Below, in pieces: positions 1 to 9,775 of a stretch of 45,792 bases of DNA. How positions within the stretch are numbered: the first letter of the stretch is position 1; each line of letters opens with the position of its first letter. Position numbers and translations under genes: made by a program. Source of the stretch: Pseudomonadota bacterium (lineage in GTDB: Bacteria; Pseudomonadota; Gammaproteobacteria; Pseudomonadales; Pseudohongiellaceae). The notes below the pieces were generated by a model. The model did no database searches and was not told the origin of the DNA. It was given only the letters and a program-made list of their open reading frames with translations. Where the stretch lies: assembly GCA_027623555.1 (NCBI GenBank), contig JAQBSZ010000034.1, positions 1-45,792 on the forward strand, written 5' to 3'.

Positions 1-185
1 CCGCCGGCCCGTAGAAGTCGCCTCTTCGCCCGTGGAAACGGGGATATTCCCTCCTCACGCGCCTTCGGCGCTGATTGTTCGTGGGAACAATCCCCGTCAC
101 CGCGTGCTTATTCCAGTGATAGATACAAAAAAGCTAGTCCAAGTATGGGCAAAAATTCGTGGGGATATCTCAGCCTCCGTCCCCT
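1..185 (+). repeat. Dispersed MITE-like element, copy 1 (left part missing)
   Basis: This is the right part of a repeat family also found at 16511-16866 (inverted), 29107-29475, 37293-37356 (right end only) and 38558-38633 (inner part). Shared blocks include AAGTCGCCTCTTCGCCC, CTCACGCGCCTTCGGCG and the right-end motif GTGGGGATATCTCAG at about 160-173. The window starts inside it, so its left end is not visible. A 64-codon GTG-start frame crosses it, but the other copies do not keep that frame. I treat it as non-coding. Confidence 0.75.
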
Positions 186-382
186 CTAATCCTCACACGC
201 TACTATTGCGCGGCATTCAAGAATAGTATCGAGGATAGCCTCGCCTGCGTCGATGCGGGGCTCCCTAGATAAAGATGGATTTACTTTTTCGGGAAGATCG
301 AGAAGTTAAATCTGACCCTGTTTATGCGATAAACATTTTAGAACTTGAGTTTTATTCTTCAGCAGAGAGAGGGGCATGCAAT

Positions 383-1693
383 ATGATTATTCCAATGGCA
401 CAGCAATCTTTGCAGGTACATGTTGGTCGAATGTTGGCATTAACAGTACTTCTGGTGTTTATCTCCGCAGGTAAACCGGCTCTGGGACAGGTCAGTGATT
501 TTCACCTTGCCGTGTTTGAAACAAGCAATGGCACCCTGACCATTCCTGCTCTGCCCTATCAAGGCAGCGTATATGAAATAAACCTCCGCCTGAATGATGA
601 TGGTCAGACACTGCGTTTGCTCGACGCGGTCCCTGTCTCTGATCGCGCCTCGCTGAATCCTGCCATCCTGGATGCTGCAACGCTTAATATCGAGTTACCC
701 CAGGTCTCTGTAGCAACTAATGGCCTGGTCGGCCCCGATCGCTATTCACTCACATTAACGCTGGCTGGCGGTGAAGGTCTGAATTTCGCCATTGGCCCAT
801 TGCAACAGAATCGGGGCTCGGAGTCGTCCAATAATCCCTATCGCGGTCTGGTCGATACGGAATTGGCCCAGGCCATGATCGTGGACCTGGATTTTATTCA
901 GCTGAGGGGCGATCTCACCAAAATTCTTCTCTTCGATGAGCGTGGTCGGAATATTGCCGAACATAATCGGGACAGCTACGGCACGGCGACTGATTTCTAC
1001 AGCTATGATTCCCGGGACAGGTTGCTCATGCGTACGCGCACCTACAATAGTGATTACCAGTTCTCCAGCCGAACGTCCTATTACTACGATGACCTGGGTC
1101 GCATCAGGGTTACTTTGAATGAAAGTAGCAGTGGCTCCACAGGAGAAACCGCTTACTCCTGGATTGGCAATACGGCAACGAAGATCTACACCTATACCGA
1201 TCCGACTTCTCCTCACCTGAACTACTCATCGGACAGTACCGAGACTGTCGATAACGATGGCAATCGCATTGGTACAACGGGTGTGAACGACACATCTACA
1301 GAAATGGTTTACAACAGCAGCGGATTGCTAGTTGATCTGTATTCCATAGGCCCCACCGGGACAGCGCGCTGGCACTATGTCTACAATGACGAAGGCAACC
1401 TCCTGCGCCGGGAATTCGAAACTACAGACGCGGACACCGTTATTGACAGCCTGACGGTGTACGAATACGAATCTTACGACCTCACCAATGACGGAATTAT
1501 CGATGTGTCGGTCTTGCATCAGTTCAGTAACGTGGCTATCGAAGGTGCGACGGTAGCCAGCCAGGACAGTAGCTACCAGGGCTCCAGTAACAACACATCA
1601 GGCGGCCTCAACTGGGACGGGCATGACACCGGCACCTGCTCCACCTGTGGCAATATGCAGGGGCAAATCAATTCCATCCTGCTGGGTTTTTAG
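383..1693 (+). CDS. Secreted YD/RHS-repeat-like protein
   Basis: The protein has about 436 residues. I place the start at ATG 383, after a purine-rich GAGAGGGGC stretch. A frame extending back to 275 would run through a degenerate repeat half-site (about 309-334). Near the N-terminus there is a hydrophobic signal segment (LALTVLLVFISAG) ending around ALGQ. ATG 431, just before it, is an alternative start. From about residue 200 on there are Tyr/Asp-rich repeats of YD (RHS-like) type: FYSYDSRDRL, YYYDDLGRI, YVYNDEGNLLRREF and YEYESYDLTNDG. These usually form extracellular beta-shell or filament structures. There is no RHS core, toxin domain or membrane anchor. The tail has a CSTC motif. It is secreted or surface-exposed with unknown function. 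It converges on the cyclase gene, with only 10 bp between stop codons. Confidence 0.7.
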   Translation: MIIPMAQQSLQVHVGRMLALTVLLVFISAGKPALGQVSDFHLAVFETSNGTLTIPALPYQGSVYEINLRLNDDGQTLRLLDAVPVSDRASLNPAILDAATLNIELPQVSVATNGLVGPDRYSLTLTLAGGEGLNFAIGPLQQNRGSESSNNPYRGLVDTELAQAMIVDLDFIQLRGDLTKILLFDERGRNIAEHNRDSYGTATDFYSYDSRDRLLMRTRTYNSDYQFSSRTSYYYDDLGRIRVTLNESSSGSTGETAYSWIGNTATKIYTYTDPTSPHLNYSSDSTETVDNDGNRIGTTGVNDTSTEMVYNSSGLLVDLYSIGPTGTARWHYVYNDEGNLLRREFETTDADTVIDSLTVYEYESYDLTNDGIIDVSVLHQFSNVAIEGATVASQDSSYQGSSNNTSGGLNWDGHDTGTCSTCGNMQGQINSILLGF

Positions 1694-1703
1694 GCGAGTC
1701 GTC

Positions 1704-3689
1704 TCAGAGTTTTTCCAGGGCAATTTCTCCGCGCCAGTCTGCATCGGGCGGGTTCGCTTGCAGGCGTTCCAGGCGGGACAGATACACGCTGGCCAGCATC
1801 GCAATCTCTTCCTCTTCCTGCAGCTTGAGCCACAATTCCCGAGATGCCTGCCATTCGCGCCTGACATAGTAATCGATAGCCGACTCAATGCGATGACGGA
1901 GCCGGCACATCGCGCCAAGGGTATATATATCTACCGGCCGGGTCTGGCCTTTCACGATGACCCGGTCTATGCGTAATGTTTCCAGCTCATCATCGAGTCC
2001 TGCGCGTACGGCCTCAGAAATCAGAATCGAAGTGCCATAGAGTTTGTTGATGCCTTCCAGGCGCGAGGCGAGATTTACCTCGTCGCCAATTGCGGTGTAG
2101 TCGAAGCGTTGGTTAGATCCCATGTTGCCGACAATCACTTCGCCCGTGTTCACCCCGATACGCATTGCTGTGTCGGGAAATTCATCGCCTCCCAGCTCGA
2201 CCGCCAGAGAATCCATGGCTGCAGCCATGGCCAGGGCACAGCGGCAGGCCTTGAGTTCCTGCTGATCATCTGCCAATGGTGCGCCCCAGAATGCCATAAC
2301 CGAATCGCCGATAAATTTGTCGATTGTGCCACCGTGCTGAAAAACCAGCCTGGTCATCACATCCAGGTGCTGGTTGAGAAAGGAAGCAACCCGTTCCGGT
2401 GTGAGTTTTTCGGACAGGCTGGTAAATCCAGCCAGATCGGTAAACAGTATGGTGAGTTTCTTGCGTTCGCCGCCGAGTTTGACAGCATCCGGATCATTCA
2501 GCATCTGCTGTATAAGTTGCGGAGACAAATAGCGTTCGAACGAAGATTTAAGAAACTGTTTTTGACGATAGTCTCGAAAGTTTGCCCAGCCGCCGCGTCC
2601 CAGGTAGAACAGGAAGAGGCTCAGCAGCACCGCTGCACTTTGATACCATTGATCGAACGCGGCGAATAAGAAATAGGTCACGAGCAAAACGGCGAGAAGC
2701 AAGGCGAGTGCGAGCAGGGTGCTGGCCAGGGGTTGCCAACTACGCAGCGAAGCAGCGCCAAGTGATACAAACATCAGGGAGAGAAGGTAGCTCGACAAAC
2801 CACTGGTCAGCTGAATCGAAGTCTGGGCCAGGGCATTGCTGGCGAGTATGGCTTGAACCTCGACACCTGTAGTGGGCCCTTCCTGGTAAAATACAGGCGT
2901 GAGGAAGGTATCCGGTGGTTGCTCTCCGGGTTGAGCCTGGGTTTTGAGGTTGAGCCCCACCAGTACTATCTTGTCGCGAAAGTTTGACGCGGGTACCAGT
3001 CCCTGCAATACCTGGTACACCGAGAAATAGGTAAACGTTTGCGTCGGCAAGAGGTAACGAATCCAGCGAGATTCATCGGATTGAAAGGCGTCAAGAGTAA
3101 TACTTTGCGGTGCATAGCTGGCGGCTAACTGTTGCCAGAAGTAGGTACCGCCGGTAGGAACCCGGCGCAGGCGGTTGTCTCCATCCAGTTCTACGATGGC
3201 AAGTCCCGGCAATCCACCTGCATCGAGAAACTGTTGCGCCGGGTTCACCTGTTCTACCAGGTTAAATTGTTGGCGTTGTGATTGTTCGATATCGGCCGCC
3301 AGTACCACCGAATTGGCTGCTGAGATGGCCTGTGCCAATTGTAGGTCTTCTTCAGGTAGCGAGTCACCGGCAAACACCACATCCAGACCGATTACGGCGG
3401 CGCCCGCCGCATCGAGGCGTTCTACCAGGCTGCCATAGATGCCCCGGGGCCAGGGCAGTTGCAGGTTCAATGCGGAAATAGAAGGCTGGTCTATCTCTAC
3501 GATGACGATCGGGGAATTTGCAATCTGTGGCATGGAAAGTACCGAGAACACATCAAACAGCTGCCGCTCCAGGTTTTGCCACAGGGGCAGAAGCGGCAGC
3601 ACGGCAGCTAGCAACCACAGCAGTGGAATGAAAAACAGGTAGTAACCTACACCTGTATTGAGACTAGAAGCGAAGCTGGATTTCAGCAT
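1704..3689 (-). CDS. CHASE2-domain class III adenylate/guanylate cyclase
   Basis: This 661-residue inner-membrane protein would make a cyclic nucleotide in response to a periplasmic signal. An N-terminal membrane segment (about 16-35) is followed by a periplasmic CHASE2 sensor (about 40-290), with the typical PIVIVEID, PWPRGIYGSLVERL and GLDVVFAGDS. Two or three membrane helices follow (about 298-365). The cyclase domain (about 405-590) has FTDLAGFTSLSE (metal Asp418), KFIGDSVMAFWGAP (Lys458, metal Asp462) and YTAIGDEVNLASRLE (Asn539, Arg543). The key metal and transition-state residues are therefore present, and Lys458 favours ATP as substrate. About 70 residues with no recognised domain follow. 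The start overlaps the end of the upstream FecR-barrel gene by 26 bp, implying translational coupling and a shared function. Confidence 0.9.
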   Translation of the reverse strand: MLKSSFASSLNTGVGYYLFFIPLLWLLAAVLPLLPLWQNLERQLFDVFSVLSMPQIANSPIVIVEIDQPSISALNLQLPWPRGIYGSLVERLDAAGAAVIGLDVVFAGDSLPEEDLQLAQAISAANSVVLAADIEQSQRQQFNLVEQVNPAQQFLDAGGLPGLAIVELDGDNRLRRVPTGGTYFWQQLAASYAPQSITLDAFQSDESRWIRYLLPTQTFTYFSVYQVLQGLVPASNFRDKIVLVGLNLKTQAQPGEQPPDTFLTPVFYQEGPTTGVEVQAILASNALAQTSIQLTSGLSSYLLSLMFVSLGAASLRSWQPLASTLLALALLLAVLLVTYFLFAAFDQWYQSAAVLLSLFLFYLGRGGWANFRDYRQKQFLKSSFERYLSPQLIQQMLNDPDAVKLGGERKKLTILFTDLAGFTSLSEKLTPERVASFLNQHLDVMTRLVFQHGGTIDKFIGDSVMAFWGAPLADDQQELKACRCALAMAAAMDSLAVELGGDEFPDTAMRIGVNTGEVIVGNMGSNQRFDYTAIGDEVNLASRLEGINKLYGTSILISEAVRAGLDDELETLRIDRVIVKGQTRPVDIYTLGAMCRLRHRIESAIDYYVRREWQASRELWLKLQEEEEIAMLASVYLSRLERLQANPPDADWRGEIALEKL

Positions 3690-6600
3690 TGTATGATGTC
3701 GGGTGTACGCGATCGAAGCCCTGTTCGAATCCTAGTCGAAATGCCCAGGTCTTGTCTCTGCTCTCAATGAGGAAATCGGCAGCCGCGCTCCAGTTGCTTG
3801 GCAGAGCTTCACAGTTAGCATCGTTGGTATAGCGTTTACTGCGGTACACACCCTGTGCAACCAGGGAAATTCGGAGGGGAAATGCCAGAGTTGAACCAAT
3901 TACACCAGTATTCTTTGGCAGCAAGGGTAACTGATCGATGCGAGCCGGTTCCGGGGTGAATAAGCATTCGAGAGAGTCAGTAGCCAGAACCGAGGCCGTG
4001 TTAATGGACTTAGTGTAGGCGTAGCGGGCGAAGAGGGACCAGCGGGGTGTGACGATCTGGTTAACACTGGCACCTGCCATCGTCACATCGCCCTGGATGA
4101 AATCCGGTGGGGTTGTGAATTCCAGTACATCTTCCCGGGCGAAGCGCGAGGCGCGCCTGGTTTGTAGCTGGAAAATACCGCCAGACTCTTCGGTAGAAAA
4201 AGGCACGATGCTGAAACGCTTGTTGGCGATGCGGCGGCGGTCATAAAACACCTTGCTGAAAGTGCTGGAGGTCCATTCCCATTCCAGTTGCGCCATGCTG
4301 CGAATGACCTCCCCACCTTTTCGGGTGAGACGATCATCCAACACGATGCCAGCGGTAGCAACCGGACCCAGGGTGTTCTGGCCCACCGGTCGCACCCAGC
4401 GTTGATGGGCCAGCCTGAACTGCCGGTTATGACCGAACTGGTAGACCAGCCCGGCGCGATAATTAAGTTTGTCATAGGTAAACGCTGCAATGCATTCGGC
4501 CGGAATGAAGCCGAAATCAATCTGACTGATGAATTCATTCACGTTGCGGAAAGTCTGTTCATGCCGTTGATAGAACAGGCCAGCTTCCAATTGCAGGCGA
4601 TCATTAACTTGAATGCGACTACTCAGATACAAGTCGATAGATTCCCGGTCCCACTGATTGTCATTGGAAATCTGGTCATCGGTGAAGAATAGTGGAAAAT
4701 TTTCCAGCACCGATTCTGTCGTGTCGTCCTGTTGCCAGTCGGCCCCTAACGTGATTTCCAAATTGTTACTAATGAGTGAGATCCAGCGAGTAGAAAATTC
4801 CGGTTGCGCAGTTTCGAGTCGAACATCAATTGGGTTAAAAAATACGCCACTGTTCGCTGAATCGATATCGGAATAACCGAGCTTGGCCCACAACTGGGAG
4901 CGCGGTGAAAACTTGTAGTGGGCGCCAAAATCGGCGCGATTGATCGTTCGGTTGTCCCGGGCCTGGATAAAGTCTGAATCGATGGTGGTTTCGCTGTCGT
5001 CGCTACTGACGAAAGCAAACAGATTCAGATTCTCGGTGGGCTTCAGACCCAGGGCGGCATTGATCAGTGGACCCTCTATGTTGCCATCCCCGGTGACTAT
5101 GTCCACAGGCGTATAACTTAGAAAATAACTGAAGGGGCGTACGTTGTTGCTATAGCCATTAACACTGAGCTTGGCCACGTCGCCTTCGAGGTTGTCACTG
5201 TCTTCACGGCGGCCGCCAAGGGTAAAATGGTGGCCCGGCTGCGGAATCAGGGTTTGTGATTTGTTGCTGGCACCGAACACTATAGGATCGGTTAGAAAAC
5301 CCTGAAACAATTCCGAATTCTGGGTATAAATGCCGCGATATTGCTCGGCCAGGAACAGATGGCTGCCAGCCCAGAAAGGGTAGTAGGATTCCTGGGCATA
5401 GCTGCCTGCCCAATCCGCCAGGCCGAATAATGAAAAAGCCTGGCCCAGGTTGGCACTGCCCTGCTGATCGTTGACTAGCTGATTCAGGGACTTTAAATAA
5501 GGCAGTTTCTCAAGTGCCAATTGTCCTTCTTTAATTGCCTCGCCCTGCCGAAACACGTCACTATTGATTATCGCCGCCATGAAATGGGGCAGGGGATCAT
5601 TTGCATCGAGTTCACTGGCCCTGGTCAATTCCTGCAGTGCCTGTTCCACCTGTTCATTCTGATAGTAGGCGATGGCGGAGAATACGTGAGCCCTGGCATA
5701 GTGGGGTTCCATGATTTGGGCGCGCAGGAATGCATTGAGCGACTGTGAAATATTACCCCGTTTCAGTTCCAGAATGCCCAGTCCAGTGAGGGATACATAA
5801 TCGTTCTGATTGGTCTCCAATGCGCGGGCAAAAGCTGCTTCGGCTGCCTCGATATTATCCAGAAAGGATTCCAGGACCCCCAACTCGCCCTGGAATCCCG
5901 GCCCGTTCGGGTTCAGTGCCAGCGCCTGTCCGAGATTGCGGCGTGCTTCGCGCACTTGCTCGCGTTCGGTGTTGACCACTCCCAGCCCGAACCAACCCCG
6001 CGGGTCAGCAGGGTTTATCTGCTGTGCAGCAAGATAACCATCCCGGGCTTCCACCGCATCGCCTTCGATGCGAGCAAGATCGCCGCGGATAAGCTGGCTT
6101 TCTATAGAGTCACTGTCCTGGGCCAGGGCGGCGCGGGTGGCGTCGGCGCTGAGGCCCCGTTCGTCACGCAGTAGAGCAATGCGCGCGAGTTGGCTGTGCA
6201 ATGCAGGATCTCCCGGGTAGATTGCAACGCCGGCATCAACGATAGCTTGTGCCTGTTCCAGTTCTCCGGCATAGACGTGCAGGTCGGACAGCAAGAGGAT
6301 GGCGACAGAACTTGTTGCGGTTCCGCTGTCATTAAGAATCTGCAAACGATCGATCGCCGCGCCGATACGCTCATTAAAAATCATTACCGCAATTCTGTTC
6401 AATTCCAGCAGCAGTGTCTGGTCTGCATCCAGGTTGCCCTGCACCTGATCCAGCCAGACCGTAGCCTGCTCCATCTCATTGCGGTAAAGCGCCACCTGGG
6501 CGAGCCCCATTAATACTCTCGCGTCACTATTACCAACTGATTGCAGTTCACTGAATACCGGCTCTGCCTCTTCCCAGCGGGACAGATCGGCTAATAGAGT

Positions 6601-7323
6601 GGCTTCCTGCACGGAGCCCGGCGCCGCCGCTTGCAGTTGCGCGCGCAAGTTCCCCCCATTTCCTGCGTTGAACTTGATAAAGCTCAGTGGGTTTACATCG
6701 TAGGCGGTGACCCATTGAATTCGATCAGCCGGACGTACGATAAGCAGTTTGACTGGTGCTGCGCCGACCAGAGCCTGAGCCTGTTCGCCGGCGAAAACAG
6801 TAACCGCGCCGAAGTCATTAAAGAAATCAACCTCACCACTGAACACCGTTATCGTTGCGGTATTGTTCAGGTCCACCTCGAGTTCCCAATCGGTGCCGCG
6901 AATCGCCGCGGTAGCTGCCGCGGTTTCCATGATCAGTTCTTCGGTCAGGGACTTGGACTGCGTCCACACCCGGCCCTGTTCCAGCCGCAGAGTGTTGGGT
7001 TGTTCATTCGGGTCTTTTACCAGCAGTGTAGTGTTCTGATTGAGACGTATCTGGGTGAGATCTTCGAACAGAATTCCCATGCGGGAGTAGCCGCCGGTGC
7101 GAACATAGTTGCCCTGGTCCAGGCTTTGCTCTATCGCAGCATCGGTCCAGTCACTGGTTTCCAGTTCGCGGAACTCGCCGTCGCCCTGGATGCTGAGAAT
7201 CTCTGCCAGGGAGATCGGTTGCGCGGCAAGGTATTGCATGGAAACACAGGCCAGGGCCAAGCTGAAACCAGTTTGCGTGGCAACGGCCTTGAGGGAATGA
7301 CTCGAGTTTCGGATCGCTCTCAT
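3664..7323 (-). CDS. FecR domain-TPR-outer-membrane beta-barrel protein
   Basis: This is a 1219-residue protein with three modules. After an N-terminal signal segment (about 18-34) comes a FecR-like domain (about 70-170) with GNYVRTGGYSRMGILFED, LRLEQGRVW and AAIRGTDWELEV. Next is a long TPR region (about 230-600), rich in motifs such as DPRGWFGLGVVNTEREQ and DYVSLTGLGILELKRGN. The C-terminal roughly 500 residues alternate polar and aromatic strands, and the chain ends in LRF, the terminal Phe typical of BAM-assembled beta-barrels. It is therefore probably anchored in the outer membrane, with the FecR and TPR parts in the periplasm. FecR is normally an inner-membrane anti-sigma regulator, so this fusion is unusual. 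It is first in a two-gene operon with the overlapping CHASE2 cyclase. No clear ribosome-binding site is seen before ATG 7323. Confidence 0.82.
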   Translation of the reverse strand: MRAIRNSSHSLKAVATQTGFSLALACVSMQYLAAQPISLAEILSIQGDGEFRELETSDWTDAAIEQSLDQGNYVRTGGYSRMGILFEDLTQIRLNQNTTLLVKDPNEQPNTLRLEQGRVWTQSKSLTEELIMETAAATAAIRGTDWELEVDLNNTATITVFSGEVDFFNDFGAVTVFAGEQAQALVGAAPVKLLIVRPADRIQWVTAYDVNPLSFIKFNAGNGGNLRAQLQAAAPGSVQEATLLADLSRWEEAEPVFSELQSVGNSDARVLMGLAQVALYRNEMEQATVWLDQVQGNLDADQTLLLELNRIAVMIFNERIGAAIDRLQILNDSGTATSSVAILLLSDLHVYAGELEQAQAIVDAGVAIYPGDPALHSQLARIALLRDERGLSADATRAALAQDSDSIESQLIRGDLARIEGDAVEARDGYLAAQQINPADPRGWFGLGVVNTEREQVREARRNLGQALALNPNGPGFQGELGVLESFLDNIEAAEAAFARALETNQNDYVSLTGLGILELKRGNISQSLNAFLRAQIMEPHYARAHVFSAIAYYQNEQVEQALQELTRASELDANDPLPHFMAAIINSDVFRQGEAIKEGQLALEKLPYLKSLNQLVNDQQGSANLGQAFSLFGLADWAGSYAQESYYPFWAGSHLFLAEQYRGIYTQNSELFQGFLTDPIVFGASNKSQTLIPQPGHHFTLGGRREDSDNLEGDVAKLSVNGYSNNVRPFSYFLSYTPVDIVTGDGNIEGPLINAALGLKPTENLNLFAFVSSDDSETTIDSDFIQARDNRTINRADFGAHYKFSPRSQLWAKLGYSDIDSANSGVFFNPIDVRLETAQPEFSTRWISLISNNLEITLGADWQQDDTTESVLENFPLFFTDDQISNDNQWDRESIDLYLSSRIQVNDRLQLEAGLFYQRHEQTFRNVNEFISQIDFGFIPAECIAAFTYDKLNYRAGLVYQFGHNRQFRLAHQRWVRPVGQNTLGPVATAGIVLDDRLTRKGGEVIRSMAQLEWEWTSSTFSKVFYDRRRIANKRFSIVPFSTEESGGIFQLQTRRASRFAREDVLEFTTPPDFIQGDVTMAGASVNQIVTPRWSLFARYAYTKSINTASVLATDSLECLFTPEPARIDQLPLLPKNTGVIGSTLAFPLRISLVAQGVYRSKRYTNDANCEALPSNWSAAADFLIESRDKTWAFRLGFEQGFDRVHPTSYNAEIQLRF

Positions 7324-7386
7324 TATCGGGGGTTATTAAATATGGGGTCAGAGCAAAAATACAGTAGTTTCATTCTCACTTCATTC

Positions 7387-7463
7387 TGTAAGTGCCTTTC
7401 ACTCCCAGTAAGATGCACTCAAAGCGCAATCCTGATTTCCTGTTTGCTCTGGAGGAGTTCAGA
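7387..7463 (+). repeat. Duplicated leader upstream of small-protein gene (copy A)
   Basis: About 75 bp here match the leader at 10349-10424 closely. Shared blocks include CACTCAAAGCGCA, ATTTCCTGTTTGCTCT and the ribosome-binding GAGG. With the two following paralogous genes they form a direct duplication flanking the PQQ dehydrogenase and RidA-like genes. The frame stays open through the leader in both copies. I prefer the downstream ATG because it gives an ideal signal peptide and Shine-Dalgarno spacing. Confidence 0.7.
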
Positions 7464-7628
7464 ATGAAAATAACACTTGTTAGAAAATTTTTAGCAATCG
7501 TTCCAGTCGCACTTTGTTCTCAGTTCGCGATGGCGTATAATGCTTCATCAGCCATAGAAATCGCTGGTTTCAACGCTATGCTGCGTGCGGAAGATAAAGC
7601 CAGCATAACCGAGTTGTACGGCGTGTAG
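7464..7628 (+). CDS. Truncated paralogue of small exported protein (internal deletion)
   Basis: This is a 54-residue protein with a signal peptide (MKITLVRKFLAIVPVALC..., likely cleaved near AMA) and a GGAGG ribosome-binding site at 7451-7455. It is a paralogue of the 127-residue protein at 10425-10808. The first 35 residues and the last 19 align, and exactly 73 residues (219 bp) are missing between two Ile-Ala-Gly triplets of the longer protein. Only about 30 mature residues remain, so it is probably a decaying copy. The frame is intact, so expression cannot be excluded. No domain is recognised. Confidence 0.6.
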   Translation: MKITLVRKFLAIVPVALCSQFAMAYNASSAIEIAGFNAMLRAEDKASITELYGV

Positions 7629-7776
7629 AAAAACAATAGCGACAGTTTCATTTTTTGATATTTCCGAAAATACCAAACCGCCCCTATTTATGCGATGGAG
7701 ACGGAGGAATTAAACTATTGAACAATTGCGGTTTCTGTATAAGTATTGATTACTCCATCACCCTGGAATCTGCTTC

Positions 7777-9741
7777 ATGACAACACAGATTTACAGACTT
7801 CTGGTTCTACTAAGTCTTGGCGTTAGTCACACCGGTCACGGACAGACGGGCATGACCGATGGCGACTGGCGTTACTTCGGTGGTGACAGCGGCAGCAGTA
7901 AATATTCCGCTCTGGATCAGATAGATGCAGAGAATTTTGATCAACTTGAAATCAAGTGGCGCTGGCAGTCCATCGACGGTCGCTTCGATCTGGAGCAGTT
8001 AAAATCCGAGTATCCGAACCTGTTGGTAGCTAACGACGTTCCTGAAGTCAGTATCAACGGATTAAAAGCAGCCCCTCTGGCAATTGATGGCGTGCTCTAT
8101 ATATCCACGCCACTGTATCAGGCAGCCGCCATCGATGCGCGCACCGGCGAGACTTTGTGGACTTACGATCCACGCAGCTATGCCTCGGGCATTCCAATCA
8201 TGATGCTCGGATTCAGCAATAGGGGACTCGCTTACTGGTCCGATGGCGACAGGTCTCGGGTAGTCTGGGGAACTGGCGATGGTTATCTGCTTGCCGTAGA
8301 CGCACAAACTGGCGTGGCGATACCTGAATTTGGTGAAGATGGGCGGGTGGATCTGATGGTCGATATTCCCCGCGCACGCCGACAGGCGCCAATCAACTAT
8401 TCGGTCACTTCCTCGCCACTTATCATTGGCGACATTATCGTGGTCGGAGCCGCGATCAGTGATCAACCCCAATACAAAGAAATGCCACCAGGCCATGTGC
8501 GGGGCTTCGACATATATACGGGAGACTTGTTATGGACTTTTCACACCATCCCCCAGGCCGGGGAGTTCGGTAACGAGACCTGGGAAGACGGATCATGGGA
8601 ATACAGTGGTCATACCAATGTGTGGACGCTGATGAGTGCGGACACGGAAGCCGGCATTGTGTATTTACCGGTGGGCTCTCCTACCAATGATTTCTATGGT
8701 GGCCATCGACTCGGGGATAACCTCTTCGCCAACTCTCTGGTGGCACTGGATGCAAAGTCTGGCGAGCGGCTCTGGCATTTTCAGATGGTGCATCACGATC
8801 TATGGGATTCCGACCCTCCGGCGGCGCCGAATCTGATCGATATCAGCGTCGACGGTGCAGTCATAAAGGCGGTTGCCCAGGTCACCAAACATGGCTTCGT
8901 GTTCGTGTTTGATCGTATTACCGGTGAGCCAGTATGGCCGATCGAAGAACGGCCAGTACCAGCCTCCGATGTGCCGGGTGAACGGTCGTCGCCGACCCAG
9001 CCATTTCCAAGCAAACCACCCCCGTTTGATCGCCAGGGTCTGGGTGTCGATGATCTTATCGATTTCACGCCGCAGTTGCGTAACGCCGCCCTCGCCCTTG
9101 TTGAACAGCATCGCACCGGCCCTATGTTCACACCGCCCTCACTGCTTACTGCAAGCAGTTTCGGCACGATTAACGTGCCAGGTTATATCGGTGGCGCCAA
9201 TTGGACAGGAGCTGGAATCGATCCGGAATCGGGCATCCTCTATATACCATCTGCCACCATACCGAGTCGTTCTGGACTGGCGGCGCCAACGGCGGCCGAT
9301 GCTACCTTGAATTATGTGCGTGATGTCACCACGGACCTGCGACCATCGGGGCTGCCACTTACCAAGCCGCCTTACGGGCGCATCACGGCTATCGATCTGA
9401 ATATTGGAAGCATCCTCTGGCAGGTTCCTAACGGCAGTGGCTCACCCGGAGTTCGCAACCACCCGGCGCTGGCCGATTTGGAACTGCCACCACTCGGCAA
9501 CGGGCGAGACCAGGTGCTGATAACTAAATCCCTGTTAATTTCAGCGCAAACAACGCCTAATGAAGAGGGCGTCTATCCACTGGTAGCGCGGGATAAACAA
9601 ACCGGTGCAACGCTCGCTGAACTCGGCTTGCCCGCTCAGCCAATTGGTCCGCCGGTTACCTATCTCAACAATGGTCGGCAACAGCTAGCTATCACTGTGC
9701 GAGGAACGCCACCGGAATTAGTCGTGATGGGATTACCTTAA
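7777..9741 (+). CDS. PQQ-dependent dehydrogenase (quinoprotein), periplasmic
   Basis: This 654-residue protein has a signal peptide (about 1-22) followed by an eight-bladed beta-propeller of the PQQ alcohol/glucose dehydrogenase class. Family marks are DWRYFGGDSGSSKYSALDQI at the mature N-terminus, repeated blade motifs such as LVALDAKSGERLWHFQ, HHDLWDSDPPAAPNLI, and GYIGGANWTGAGIDPESG near the C-terminal blades. It would oxidise an alcohol, sugar or similar substrate in the periplasm and pass electrons to quinone or a cytochrome. There is no CxxCH motif, so it lacks the heme-c domain of quinohemoproteins, and there are no N-terminal membrane helices as in glucose dehydrogenase Gcd. The substrate cannot be read from sequence. 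The RidA-like gene starts 34 bp downstream, probably in the same transcript. The ribosome-binding site is weak. Confidence 0.88.
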   Translation: MTTQIYRLLVLLSLGVSHTGHGQTGMTDGDWRYFGGDSGSSKYSALDQIDAENFDQLEIKWRWQSIDGRFDLEQLKSEYPNLLVANDVPEVSINGLKAAPLAIDGVLYISTPLYQAAAIDARTGETLWTYDPRSYASGIPIMMLGFSNRGLAYWSDGDRSRVVWGTGDGYLLAVDAQTGVAIPEFGEDGRVDLMVDIPRARRQAPINYSVTSSPLIIGDIIVVGAAISDQPQYKEMPPGHVRGFDIYTGDLLWTFHTIPQAGEFGNETWEDGSWEYSGHTNVWTLMSADTEAGIVYLPVGSPTNDFYGGHRLGDNLFANSLVALDAKSGERLWHFQMVHHDLWDSDPPAAPNLIDISVDGAVIKAVAQVTKHGFVFVFDRITGEPVWPIEERPVPASDVPGERSSPTQPFPSKPPPFDRQGLGVDDLIDFTPQLRNAALALVEQHRTGPMFTPPSLLTASSFGTINVPGYIGGANWTGAGIDPESGILYIPSATIPSRSGLAAPTAADATLNYVRDVTTDLRPSGLPLTKPPYGRITAIDLNIGSILWQVPNGSGSPGVRNHPALADLELPPLGNGRDQVLITKSLLISAQTTPNEEGVYPLVARDKQTGATLAELGLPAQPIGPPVTYLNNGRQQLAITVRGTPPELVVMGLP

Positions 9742-9775
9742 TAGATCTGCTTTATTTATTGAAACGGAATAAAAC

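Noticed and set aside
32..226. 64-codon frame at the left end
   Set aside because: It lies in repeat copy 1, in a different frame from the one open in copy 2, and has a GTG start without a ribosome-binding site.
6631..7467. 278-codon plus-strand frame antisense to the FecR-barrel gene
   Set aside because: It is a shadow of a well-supported gene on the other strand, with no signal peptide, domain or ribosome-binding site.
7777..9741. Membrane glucose dehydrogenase Gcd
   Set aside because: There are no N-terminal membrane helices, only a cleavable signal peptide, and the length (654) is shorter than Gcd (about 800).
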